Numbered from the stretch's first letter, positions 1-6,726 are shown. The stretch: 9,467 bases of DNA from Patescibacteria group bacterium (GCA_021734825.1 JAIPIE010000031.1:1-9467); one strand, 5' to 3'. Numbers and translations are program-made. Notes: a model not told the origin generated them from the letters alone.

Positions 1-99
1 GGCAAGGCAGTTAAACCTCATACTGCTTGCGCTTTTTGTGGCACTTATCGTGGTCGTCAAGTTTTAAAAGCTAAGACCACCTCTGTTAAGTCTAAATAA
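1..99 (+). CDS. rpmF: 50S ribosomal protein L32 (bL32), 3' end only
   Basis: This is the last 32 codons of a gene that starts before the window, ending in TAA. The visible protein contains KPHTACAFCGTYRGRQVL, which matches the C-terminal half of bL32: a Lys-Pro-His stretch, a CxxC pair (residues 10 and 13 of the fragment) and a Gly-Arg turn. The CxxC suggests the zinc-ribbon type of L32, although the first cysteine pair is outside the window. bL32 is a small protein of the large ribosomal subunit. The next gene, nusB, begins 8 bases after the stop with no terminator between, so the two are probably co-transcribed. The identification rests on a short but characteristic segment. Confidence 0.85.
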   Translation, partial: GKAVKPHTACAFCGTYRGRQVLKAKTTSVKSK

Positions 100-107
100 T
101 AATCATT

Positions 108-644
108 ATGTCCAATCGTCATTTAGCGAGGACAATTGCCTTACAGACATTGTTTGCTTGGGATTTTAACGGCAAAAATAGTAAGAGTACTGAATCGATT
201 ATTAATGATAATTTTGAGAATTTTGCCCCTAATTTTGATGATGGTGGTTTTGTTAATAATTTAGTAAAAGGAGTTGTCGATCACTTAGAAGAGATTGATA
301 AGTCCATTGTTCGCTATGCGACCGAATGGCCGCTTGAACAAATTACTACTATAGATAGAAATATCTTACGTCTTGGTATCTTTGAATTAGTTTACACGGA
401 AATTCCACCAAGAGTAGCTATTAATGAGGCAATTGAAGTGGCCAAGAGTTTTGGTGGCGACGCTTCTGGTAAGTTTATTAATGGTGTTCTTGGTGCTATT
501 TATAATGACTGGCCTGATGCAGAAAAGAAAAAAAGAGACAATCATTGGGATAAGGAAAAAGAAGATTTAGGTCAAGCTGAAGGTGTTAAAAACGAAGAAG
601 GAGATAAGCTTGCGGAAGAAGGTGACTTAGATGAAATCAAATAA
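108..644 (+). CDS. nusB: transcription antitermination factor NusB, with a charged C-terminal tail
   Basis: The 178-residue protein has the all-helical NusB fold pattern. The N-terminal RNA-binding segment (NRHLARTIALQTLFAWDF, residues 3-20) is followed by the conserved IDRNILRLGIFEL block (82-94) and the block running from PPRVAINEAIEVAKSFG to FINGVLGAI (100-131). NusB, as a heterodimer with S10 (NusE), binds boxA in rRNA leaders and supports antitermination and correct rRNA folding. E. coli NusB is about 139 residues. Here the fold ends near residue 135 and a tail of about 40 residues follows, rich in Lys, Glu and Asp and probably disordered. ATG at 108 is the natural start because homology begins at residue 3. 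No clear Shine-Dalgarno site is visible. An intrinsic terminator starts 16 bases after the stop. A boxA-like target lies upstream of 23S in this window at 2985-3000. Confidence 0.93.
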   Translation: MSNRHLARTIALQTLFAWDFNGKNSKSTESIINDNFENFAPNFDDGGFVNNLVKGVVDHLEEIDKSIVRYATEWPLEQITTIDRNILRLGIFELVYTEIPPRVAINEAIEVAKSFGGDASGKFINGVLGAIYNDWPDAEKKKRDNHWDKEKEDLGQAEGVKNEEGDKLAEEGDLDEIK

Positions 645-660
645 TTTTTTTATTATATCT

Positions 661-687
661 GCCCGCGTTTACGCGGGCTTTATTTAA
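661..687 (+). terminator. intrinsic terminator after nusB
   Basis: GCCCGCG (661-667) pairs perfectly with CGCGGGC (672-678) around a TTTA loop. The stem is followed by the T-rich tract TTTATTTA. It ends the rpmF-nusB transcript. Confidence 0.85.
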
Positions 688-745
688 TCGTTGTGTAACG
701 ACATGGTGACAACTTAATATAGATGCCACGATATCGTTTCGTAAC
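687..745 (+). promoter_or_regulatory. possible rnc promoter with a 13-bp direct repeat
   Basis: The 66-base gap between the nusB terminator and rnc should contain the rnc promoter. The best match is weak: TTGTGT (691-696) and TAATAT (715-720) with an 18-bp spacer. Two copies of ATCGTTnnGTAAC, at 687-699 and 733-745, bracket it. The first copy also forms a 5-bp hairpin (TCGTT 688-692 with AACGA 697-701). Operator function is only a possibility. Confidence 0.3.
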
Positions 746-753
746 TTAAAAGT

Positions 754-1446
754 ATGCCAGAATTAAGCAAGTTAGAGAAAACCTTAGGTTTCAAATTTAA
801 CAATATTAATGTTTTGCGTCAGGCGATGGTCCATCGTTCTTATTTAAATGAACACCCAGAATTTGCCAGCGGCCATAATGAGCGTTTAGAATTTTTAGGT
901 GATGCTGTTTTAGAAATTGCTGTTACTGAATATTTATATTTAAATTATCCAGAAACACCAGAGGGCGATTTAACCAACTGGAGAGCATCTTTAGTTAACT
1001 CTAAAATGCTTTATCTTATTGCCCAAGAACTAAATCTTGAAACTTATCTTTACTTATCCAGAGGTGAGGCTAAGGATAAAAATAAAAAATCGCGACAGTA
1101 TATTTTAGCCAATGCGGTTGAAGCTTTAATTGGTGCTATTTATCTTGATCAGGGTATGCCTAAGGCTAAAGAGTTAATCCTTTCTCATATCGTCATTAAA
1201 CTCCCAGAGATTTTAAAGACACAAGCCTATCTTGATCCGAAATCACGTTTTCAAGAGCAAGCTCAAGATAAGCGCGGTGTAACCCCTCATTATAATATTA
1301 TTTCTGAAGAGGGGCCCGATCATGCTAAAACTTTTAATGTTGGTCTATATCTTGAAGATAAATTAATTTCTACCGGACAAGGACTTTCAAAGCAAGAAGC
1401 ACAGGTAGACGCTGCGGCCAAGGGCTTAAAACTACTCAATTGGTAA
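754..1446 (+). CDS. rnc: ribonuclease III
   Basis: The 230-residue protein has both RNase III domains at the usual length. The endonuclease domain spans about residues 5-150, with the signature HNERLEFLGDAVLE (41-54). In it, E43, E46 and D50 match E. coli E38, E41 and D45. The second metal-site motif is ILANAVEALIGAIYLD (117-132), where E123 matches E. coli E117. A double-stranded RNA-binding domain covers about 160-228 and starts with DPKSRFQE. The enzyme is a dimer that cuts double-stranded RNA, including the stem bracketing pre-23S rRNA; such a stem is present here at 3119-3141 and 6832-6854. One oddity is that the residue matching catalytic E. coli D114 is N120. The ATG at 754 is supported by family length. 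No strong ribosome-binding site is visible. The downstream spacer holds a palindromic repeat and no obvious terminator. Confidence 0.95.
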   Translation: MPELSKLEKTLGFKFNNINVLRQAMVHRSYLNEHPEFASGHNERLEFLGDAVLEIAVTEYLYLNYPETPEGDLTNWRASLVNSKMLYLIAQELNLETYLYLSRGEAKDKNKKSRQYILANAVEALIGAIYLDQGMPKAKELILSHIVIKLPEILKTQAYLDPKSRFQEQAQDKRGVTPHYNIISEEGPDHAKTFNVGLYLEDKLISTGQGLSKQEAQVDAAAKGLKLLNW

Positions 1447-1460
1447 ATCAAGATTTAATA

Positions 1461-1512
1461 ATTCAAGATTCAATATTAAAAATTCAAAAATTATTGGATC
1501 TTGAATCTTTGA
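1461..1512. repeat. short AT-rich palindromic repeat between rnc and pilT
   Basis: ATTCAAGATTCAA (1461-1473) is the inverted complement of TTGGATCTTGAAT (1494-1506), apart from one position that would be a G-U pair in RNA. This gives a 13-bp stem with a 20-nt loop. The ATTCAAGATT and TTGAATCTT words and the AT-rich filler are shared with the longer repeats at 2831-2940 and 7165-7273, so it looks like a shortened member of the same family. It ends just before the pilT start. Confidence 0.6.
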
Positions 1513-1524
1513 ATGCATGTATTT

Positions 1525-2583
1525 ATGAATATTAAAGAACTATTAAGTGCGACTGCCAAGCAAAAGGCTTCTGATTTACATTTAGTTTTTGCCTTGGCGC
1601 CAAAAATTCGTCGTGACGGAGAATTATTTTTTTTGAAAGTTGAAGGCATCGACACTCCCTTACCGGCTTTAACAGATAAAGATTTGCTGGCAGCGGCTAA
1701 AGATTTATTAAGCGCCACGGAATATATCGCTTTGAAAAAAAATCGTGATTTAGATGTTGCTAAAACGGTTAATCCTTATCGTTTCCGCATGAATTTTTCT
1801 TACGACCGCAATCATTTGAAAATTGTGGCTAGAGTAATTGATGAACATAAGCCTACTTTAGAAGAATTGGGCATGCCAGAGGCTGTGCGTAATTTATTAG
1901 ATTTGCCGCAGGGATTAATTTTAATTACCGGACCAACGGGCTGCGGTAAGTCTACTACTTTAGCAGCCATGATTAATCATTTAAATGCTGAGCATAATCG
2001 TCATATCATTACACTTGAAGACCCAATTGAATATATCTTTACTTCTGATAAAAGCTTAATATCACAACGAGAATTAGGGAGCGATATGACTTCTTTTTCG
2101 GCAGGCTTAAATCATGCGCTACGACAAGACCCTGATGTAATTATGGTCGGCGAAATGCGTGATTTAGAGACTATTTCTACGGCCGTCACTTTGGCGGAAA
2201 CTGGTCATTTGGTTTTAGCAACCCTGCATACTTATAATGCTGCCCAAACAATTGATCGTATTATTGATATATTCCCTGCGCATCAACAAAATCAAATTCG
2301 TTCACAGTTATCTATGACTTTAGCCGCAGCGGTGTCTCAACGCCTACTCCCTCGTCGTAGTGGTGGTCGAGTAGCAGCTAGAGAAATTATGCTTCGTAAC
2401 AGTGCTATTGCTAATTTAATTAGAGAAAATAAAGTTGCTCAAATAAAGACAGTTTTGGAAACTAATATGCAGATTGGCATGGTCACCATGGACCATCACT
2501 TAAAAGAGTTATATCAAGCTGGAGAAATTGATCGCGAGGTGGCTTTAAATTATATGGAAGAAAATACATTTTTAGACGCATAA
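1525..2583 (+). CDS. pilT: type IV pilus retraction ATPase, PilT family
   Basis: The 352-residue protein is a hexameric secretion-type ATPase that drives type IV pilus retraction at the inner membrane. Counting from ATG 1525, an N-terminal PAS-like domain starts MNIKELLSATAKQKASDLHL, the usual PilT opening. Walker A is GPTGCGKST (136-144). The Asp box is ITLEDPIEY (162-170). Walker B is DPDVIMVGEMRD (202-213). The His box is TGHLVLATLHT (226-236), and the PilT-type AIANLIRENK lies near 295-304. An in-frame ATG at 1513 would add MHVF, but it touches the end of the repeat, and PilT homology begins at MNIKELL, so 1525 is preferred. The length is typical of PilT (about 340-370). PilB (the extension ATPase) is usually longer and PilU is a close paralogue, so PilU-like activity is not excluded. 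No other pilus gene is in the window. Confidence 0.9.
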   Translation: MNIKELLSATAKQKASDLHLVFALAPKIRRDGELFFLKVEGIDTPLPALTDKDLLAAAKDLLSATEYIALKKNRDLDVAKTVNPYRFRMNFSYDRNHLKIVARVIDEHKPTLEELGMPEAVRNLLDLPQGLILITGPTGCGKSTTLAAMINHLNAEHNRHIITLEDPIEYIFTSDKSLISQRELGSDMTSFSAGLNHALRQDPDVIMVGEMRDLETISTAVTLAETGHLVLATLHTYNAAQTIDRIIDIFPAHQQNQIRSQLSMTLAAAVSQRLLPRRSGGRVAAREIMLRNSAIANLIRENKVAQIKTVLETNMQIGMVTMDHHLKELYQAGEIDREVALNYMEENTFLDA

Positions 2584-2643
2584 GCTTATTTTTTGCTTAG
2601 CTTTTACAGTTTTGAAAAAACCTTACTTATTGGACTCAAAAAA

Positions 2644-2668
2644 CCTTTAAAATAGCACCTTTTTAAGG
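2644..2668. repeat. imperfect inverted repeat just upstream of the strong promoter
   Basis: CCTTTAAAA (2644-2652) and TTTTTAAGG (2660-2668) are inverted complements with one mismatch, around a 7-base spacer. The right arm ends 3 bases before the -35 box at 2672. It could be a weak terminator for pilT, an operator, or AT-rich upstream promoter DNA; the sequence does not decide. Confidence 0.35.
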
Positions 2669-2671
2669 GGC

Positions 2672-2699
2672 TTGACAATATTTTTAAAACCTCTATAAT
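2672..2699 (+). promoter_or_regulatory. near-consensus sigma-70-type promoter upstream of the 23S-5S locus
   Basis: TTGACA (2672-2677) and TATAAT (2694-2699) are both perfect consensus hexamers with a 16-bp spacer. AT-rich DNA upstream could act as an UP element. The predicted start is near 2706. This is the strongest promoter visible in the window and is a natural candidate for driving 23S. However, a terminator lies about 90 bases downstream of the start, so read-through would need antitermination or a second promoter nearer to 23S. Confidence 0.75.
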
Positions 2700-2705
2700 T
2701 GATAA

Positions 2706-2816
2706 CAGTTTTTACAAATAGCCTATGAGTATTTATTTGAGTTTTAAATTTAAGCGGTTGTGAAATAATTTGCTTTTTTTGCATTTATTTTTGAACCGCG
2801 ATAGTCGCGGTTTTTT
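2706..2816 (+). ncRNA. short leader or small RNA between promoter and terminator (2584-3132 has no protein gene)
   Basis: The predicted transcript is about 110 nt, from the 2672-2699 promoter to the hairpin at 2794-2816. It contains a 12-codon reading frame (2725-2763, MSIYLSFKFKRL) ending in TGA. GCGGTT at 2754-2759, directly before that stop, is complementary to AACCGC (2794-2799), the left arm of the terminator. It could therefore form a competing antiterminator pairing. The segment could be an attenuated rRNA leader or a free small RNA; I do not recognise it as a known family. No other gene is visible between pilT and 23S. Confidence 0.4.
2794..2816 (+). terminator. intrinsic terminator 90 bases after the strong promoter
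   Basis: AACCGCGA (2794-2801) pairs perfectly with TCGCGGTT (2805-2812) around a 3-base loop. The T run at 2811-2816 follows directly. It lies between the strong promoter and 23S. Confidence 0.8.
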
Positions 2817-2830
2817 GAACCTCAAAAATT

Positions 2831-2940
2831 ATTAATTCAAAATTGAAAGATTCAAAATTTAAAAATTACTTAATTGTTAAATTTATCTGAGTTAATAATC
2901 TTTGAATATTGAAGTTTAAATCTTGAATAATTAAATATTT
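2831..2940 (-). repeat. ~110-bp AT-rich repeat, copy A (inverted relative to copy B)
   Basis: The reverse complement of this segment aligns with 7165-7273 at about 90% identity by eye, with one single-base gap. The first 60 bases of the alignment have only 4 mismatches. The two copies are in opposite orientation and flank the whole 23S-5S locus. Copy A lies between the leader terminator and the boxA-like site. Its internal palindrome is less perfect than in copy B. No open reading frame is present. Confidence 0.8.
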
Positions 2941-2984
2941 AATTATCCGTATCAGTTTACTGGTACTGGTAACAGAATATTTAA

Positions 2985-3000
2985 TGGAACTTTAACAGTT
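2985..3000 (+). promoter_or_regulatory. boxA-like NusB/S10 recognition sequence upstream of 23S
   Basis: TGGAACTTTAACAGTT contains CTTTAACA (2990-2997), the core of the E. coli rrn boxA (TGCTCTTTAACA). It is in the sense strand of the pre-23S leader, about 135 bases before the mature 5' end. NusB is encoded in the same window. A weak boxB-like hairpin may precede it (GTTTAC 2955-2960 with GTAAC near 2968-2972). The context makes the match credible, but the core is only 8 bases. Confidence 0.5.
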
Positions 3001-3013
3001 AAATATTTTTTTG

Positions 3014-3130
3014 TCGCTTTTTTCAGGAAAAAGCGAACTGTTTACCGTCGGTTTATTTTGCAATTTCCGGGCGGTGAACAAAAAAAATCGCGTTCGCGAA
3101 GGAACGCGTCCACTTTTGAAAACAAAAGTG
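3014..3130 (+). other. row of four hairpins in the pre-23S leader
   Basis: Four consecutive stems can be drawn. The first is TCGCTTTTT (3014-3022) with AAAAAGCGA (3028-3036). The second is an 11-bp stem of 3039-3049 with 3070-3080, including two G-U pairs. The third is CGCGTTC (3089-3095) with GAACGCG (3102-3108). The fourth is CACTTTTG (3111-3118) with CAAAAGTG (3123-3130) around an AAAA loop. The last one overlaps the left strand of the 23S bracketing stem and so competes with it. This is structured rRNA leader rather than protein-coding sequence. Confidence 0.6.
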
Positions 3131-3141
3131 TGGGAAAATCT
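3119..3141 (+). other. pre-23S bracketing (processing) stem, 5' strand
   Basis: Positions 3119-3141 are perfectly complementary over 23 bases to 6832-6854. The pairing brings together the two ends of pre-23S RNA and extends helix 1. Such stems are RNase III substrates in bacteria, and rnc is encoded upstream in this window. Confidence 0.85.
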
Positions 3142-5214
3142 CGTAAAGAGTGTATGGCGGATGCCTAGACATAAGAAAACGATGAAGGACGTAGCAGCCT
3201 GCGATAAGCTGCGGTGAGGTGGCAAGCAACCTTTGACCCGCAGATGTCCGAATGGGGAAACCCACCGCGTAGATAACGTGGTAAGCACAACCGTTTGGAT
3301 GTGCTGGAAGACCCGGCGAACTGAAACATCTTAGTAGCCGGAGGAAAAGAGAACAAAACAGTTATTCCCCAAGTAGTGGCGAGCGAAAGGGGAGGAGCCT
3401 AAACCTGCCGAACTGCAGTTTTAATCCAGTTTACTGGAGAGGAACCTGAAGGTGCTGGAACCATATGTTCCGCAGGGGTTGCAAGACAGCGTTTCTACTA
3501 TCTAGTTTAGTAGAGCAGAGTCATAAAAAATAATTCTTAACAGAAGCGAGCTGGAAAGCTCGGCCAGAGAGGGTGATAGCCCCGTAAGTGAAAAGAAATA
3601 TTTCTCTGTCGCGCTTGTTCTTAAGTAGTGCGGGACTCGTGAAATCCCGTATGAATCCGGGTCGACTATGACCCAAGGCTAAATATTTCTTATGATCGAT
3701 AGTGAACCAGTACCGTGAGGGAAAGGTGAAAAGCATCCCGAGAGGGAGGTGAAATAGTACCTGAAACCATATACTTACAAAGAGTCGGAGCCTTAGTTTA
3801 CTAGGGTGACGGCGTGCCTATTGAAGAATGAGCCAACGAGTTTGTTCTATGTGGCTTACATAATCTCCTCCGGAGAGTATGTGTAGTGAAAGCGAGGGTT
3901 AATAGCCCGCATTGTGCTTCACTTTTACGCATTAAGCAATTAGTGCGTTAAAGTGAAGTACACGTCGCATGGACAAGACCCGAAGCCGGGTGATCTAACC
4001 ATGTCCAGGTTGAACTCTGTCGAAAGACAGAGGAAGGACCGAACCCACGAGCCGTGCAACACTCGGGGATGAGATGTGGTTAGCGCAGAAATTGTAATCG
4101 AACTCGGCAATAGCTGGTTCTCCTCGAAATAGTTTTTGGACTAGCCTCGAGCGCTGACTAAAGGGGGTAGAGCACTGGATGAGGGCGGGTCTTCGGATAC
4201 CGTCTTCAATCAAACTCCGAATACCTTTAGGTGTAGCTCGGGAGTCAGACCATGGGCGCTAAGGTTCATTGGTCGAAAGGGAAACAGCCCAGATCACAAT
4301 CTAAGGTCCCAAAATATATACTAAGTGTAAAAGGTGGTGTTGAGACTACGACAGTTAGGAGGTTGGCTTAGAAGCAGCCATCCTTTAAAGATAGCGTAAT
4401 AGCTCACTAATCAAGTTTTTTCGCGCCGAAAATTTACCGGGGCTCAAGTATATTACCGAAGATGTGAACTCTATAATTTATTATAGAGTGGTAGAGGAGC
4501 ATTCTCTTCAGCGTTGAAGCCGCGTCGCGAGGCGTGGTGGAGCGGAGAGAAGAGAGAATGTTGGCATGAGTAGCAAAAAGGCGGGTTAAAATCCCGCCCA
4601 CCGAAAATCTAAGGTTTCCTGGGCAACGAGAATCGACCCAGGGTTAGTCGATCCTAAGGCGCAGCTAATGTAGTGTTAGCGTAACCGATGGAAGAGCTGG
4701 TTAATATTCCAGCACTACTGTGTTTTTCCGAAGGAGGGACGCGGTTCTAAAGTTTAAGCGGGCTATGGTTTGTCCGTTGATGGTTTCAAGAAACGACCTA
4801 GGCAAATCCGGGTCAACAGTTTCAAGATTCAGTCTGAAGATGAAGTCGCAAGATGGAGTCAATTTAAGCAGCAGAGCCGACGAGAAAAACTTCTAGGGCT
4901 AAGGACACAGTAACCGTACCGTAAACCGACACAGGTAGATGAGGCGAGAAGCCTAAGGTGTACGAGAGAACCTTCGCTAAGGAACTCGGCAAAACAGCGG
5001 CCGTAATTTCGAGATAAGGCCTGCCCTACGCAAGTAGGGCCGCAGCTAAAGAGCTCAAGGGACTGTTTATCAAAAACACAGCTCTCTGCTAACTCGCAAG
5101 AGGATGTATAGAGGGTGAGGCCTGGCCAGTGTCCGAACGTTAAGAGGAGAGGTTATCCTTTCGGGGAGAAGCTTTGAATCCAAGCGCGGATGAACGCCGG
5201 CGATAACTATAATC

Positions 5215-5267
<53 letters not shown>

Positions 5268-5754
5268 TTAACCACTTGAGCACTGTCTCAGCGAAGGACT
5301 CGGTGAAATTGCAAGACGAGTAAAGATGCTCGTTAACCACAGTTGGACGAAAAGACCCCGTGAAGCTTTACTACAGCTTGATATTGAATTAGGGATACAC
5401 ATGTTCAGAATAGGTGGGAGCCTTCGGGCGCCAGTGAGATACCACCCTTGTTTATTTTTAATTCTAACCCCGCAATGCGGGGGACAGTGTCTGGTGGGTA
5501 GTTTGTCTGGGGCGGATGCCTCCCAAAATGTAACGGAGGCGTTTACAAAGGTTGGCTATCCCGGAATGGAAACCCGGGAGATAGTGTAAAGGCATAAGCC
5601 AGCTTTACTGCGAGACTTACCGGTCAAGCAGTCGCGAAAGCGGAACTTAGTGATCCGACCATTCAATGTAGGATGGTGGAAGCTCATCGGATAAAAGCTA
5701 CTCCGGGGATAACAGGCTAGTCAGGTCCAAGAGTCCACATCGACGACCTGGTTC

Positions 5755-5787
<33 letters not shown>

Positions 5788-5797
5788 GTGGAGAAGC

Positions 5798-5850
<53 letters not shown>

Positions 5851-5854
5851 CCGT

Positions 5855-6552
5855 TTAGCAGCTAATAATATTGGCTATTAAACACTCTGAATCCAGATGC
5901 AAGACATCAAATACGGCGGCGATATCAAGTAATTGATATTGGTATAAAAGCTGACTCATATCGATGAAGTCCTAACAGGTAATTGAAAATTAACCTGTCA
6001 TATGTTAGGATAATATCGAGGGAAGTCGCTTATGTTAAAATTAACGCAAACACAATTAGCTTACTTAGCAGGATTCATCGATGGCGATGGAAGTATTTAT
6101 GTAAGACTAAAACCGAATGATACTTATCGTTACGGTTTTCAGATTGCTCCTTACATAGTTTTATTTCAATCAGCTAAAGATGAAATACATTTTCAAAAGA
6201 TTTGTAAATTGTTAAGTTGTGGCTACTTGCGCAGAAGAAAAGATGGGATATTAGAGTATACTATCGGTCGCAGAGAAGAAATATTGTCTTTAATTAAGGT
6301 AATTAAACCATATTTAATTCTTAAGCGGCGACAAGCTGATTTATTGGAAAGTATATTTAGAAAAAAAGATTTGGTAAAAAATGCCAAAGATTTCTCTAAA
6401 TTAATGGATTTAATAAATAAATTTGCTGATATAAATTATTCTAAGAAGCGCATCAAACATAAGTTGACCCCGTAGAGACTAAACGTCGGCCTCCTGAAAG
6501 CGTTTCAGGATGAAGGTATAGTCCGTGCACTTAGTAATAAGTGAATAACATG
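5855..6552 (+). mobile_element. group I intron in 23S at the L2593 site
   Basis: Removing 698 nt restores the conserved 23S sequence GACCGT|CGTAAGACAG, which places the junction between E. coli U2593 and C2594. The exon ends in U5854 and the intron ends in G6552, as group I introns require. By eye the core is as follows. The guide sequence UACGGCGG (5912-5919) gives P1 (GCGG with exon CCGU, including the splice-site U-G pair) and P10 (UACG with 3' exon CGUA). P2 is 5922-5939. P3 is GCTGAC 5950-5955 with GTCGGC 6485-6490. P4 is 5961-5965 with 6015-6019. P5 is 5970-5974 with 6006-6010. P6 is 6020-6031 with 6461-6471. P7 is GACTA 6477-6481 with TAGTC 6519-6523. P8 is 6492-6499 with 6503-6510. 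P9 is 6528-6533 with 6538-6543, with a GTAA loop. The endonuclease gene fills L6. The intron should self-splice using guanosine. Confidence 0.93.
6032..6475 (+). CDS. LAGLIDADG homing endonuclease, I-CreI-like, intron-encoded
   Basis: The 147-residue protein has a single LAGLIDADG motif, LAYLAGFIDGDGS (9-21), so it should act as a homodimer. D19 corresponds to metal-binding D20 of I-CreI. Resemblance to I-CreI (163 residues, from memory) continues through the protein: CGYLRRRKDG resembles its GYVRDRG, KPYLILKRRQADLL (92-105) resembles QPFLKLKQKQANLV with catalytic K98 kept at K98, and the C-terminal helix INKFADINYSKKR resembles its IAALNDSKTRK. The enzyme would cut intron-less 23S genes at the insertion site and so drive homing of the intron. 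The start ATG directly follows the 5' strand of P6. GAGGGAAG about 8 bases upstream may serve as ribosome-binding site. The last codons and the TAG stop overlap P6 and the P6-P7 junction of the ribozyme. The ORF is intact. Confidence 0.93.
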   Translation: MLKLTQTQLAYLAGFIDGDGSIYVRLKPNDTYRYGFQIAPYIVLFQSAKDEIHFQKICKLLSCGYLRRRKDGILEYTIGRREEILSLIKVIKPYLILKRRQADLLESIFRKKDLVKNAKDFSKLMDLINKFADINYSKKRIKHKLTP

Positions 6553-6695
6553 CGTAAGACAGGTCGGTCTCCTATCCACTGTGGTCGTGGAAACTTGAAG
6601 AGGCCCTTCCTTAGTACGAGAGGACCGGGAAGGACGAAGCTCTAGTGTACCTGCTGTTCTACCAAGGGCATTGCAGGGTAGCTACCTTCGGTTTA

Positions 6696-6726
<31 letters not shown>

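Noticed and set aside
1491..1718. 75-codon minus-strand frame over the start of pilT
   Set aside because: It is antisense to a clear PilT coding region and has no recognisable product.
2956..2985. Possible 23S promoter TTTACT with TTTAAT, 18-bp spacer
   Set aside because: Transcription would start near 2992, inside the boxA-like site, and chance matches are frequent in such AT-rich DNA; kept only as an alternative.
2992..3356. Several open frames on both strands over the 23S leader and 5' end
   Set aside because: They overlap conserved 23S sequence and leader hairpins, have no protein-family features, and lie in mutually overlapping frames.
3521..4213. Two minus-strand open frames in 23S (3521-3736 and 3995-4213)
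   Set aside because: They are antisense to conserved 23S sequence and have no start signals or family resemblance.
5326..5589. 87-codon plus-strand open frame
   Set aside because: It lies entirely within conserved 23S domain V sequence and reflects rRNA, not a protein.
5915..5921. GGCGGCG as the 5' strand of P3
   Set aside because: It can pair with CGTC and GCC at 6484-6491, but GCTGAC at 5950-5955 gives a better P3 with a short junction to P4, and 5912-5919 is needed as the guide sequence.
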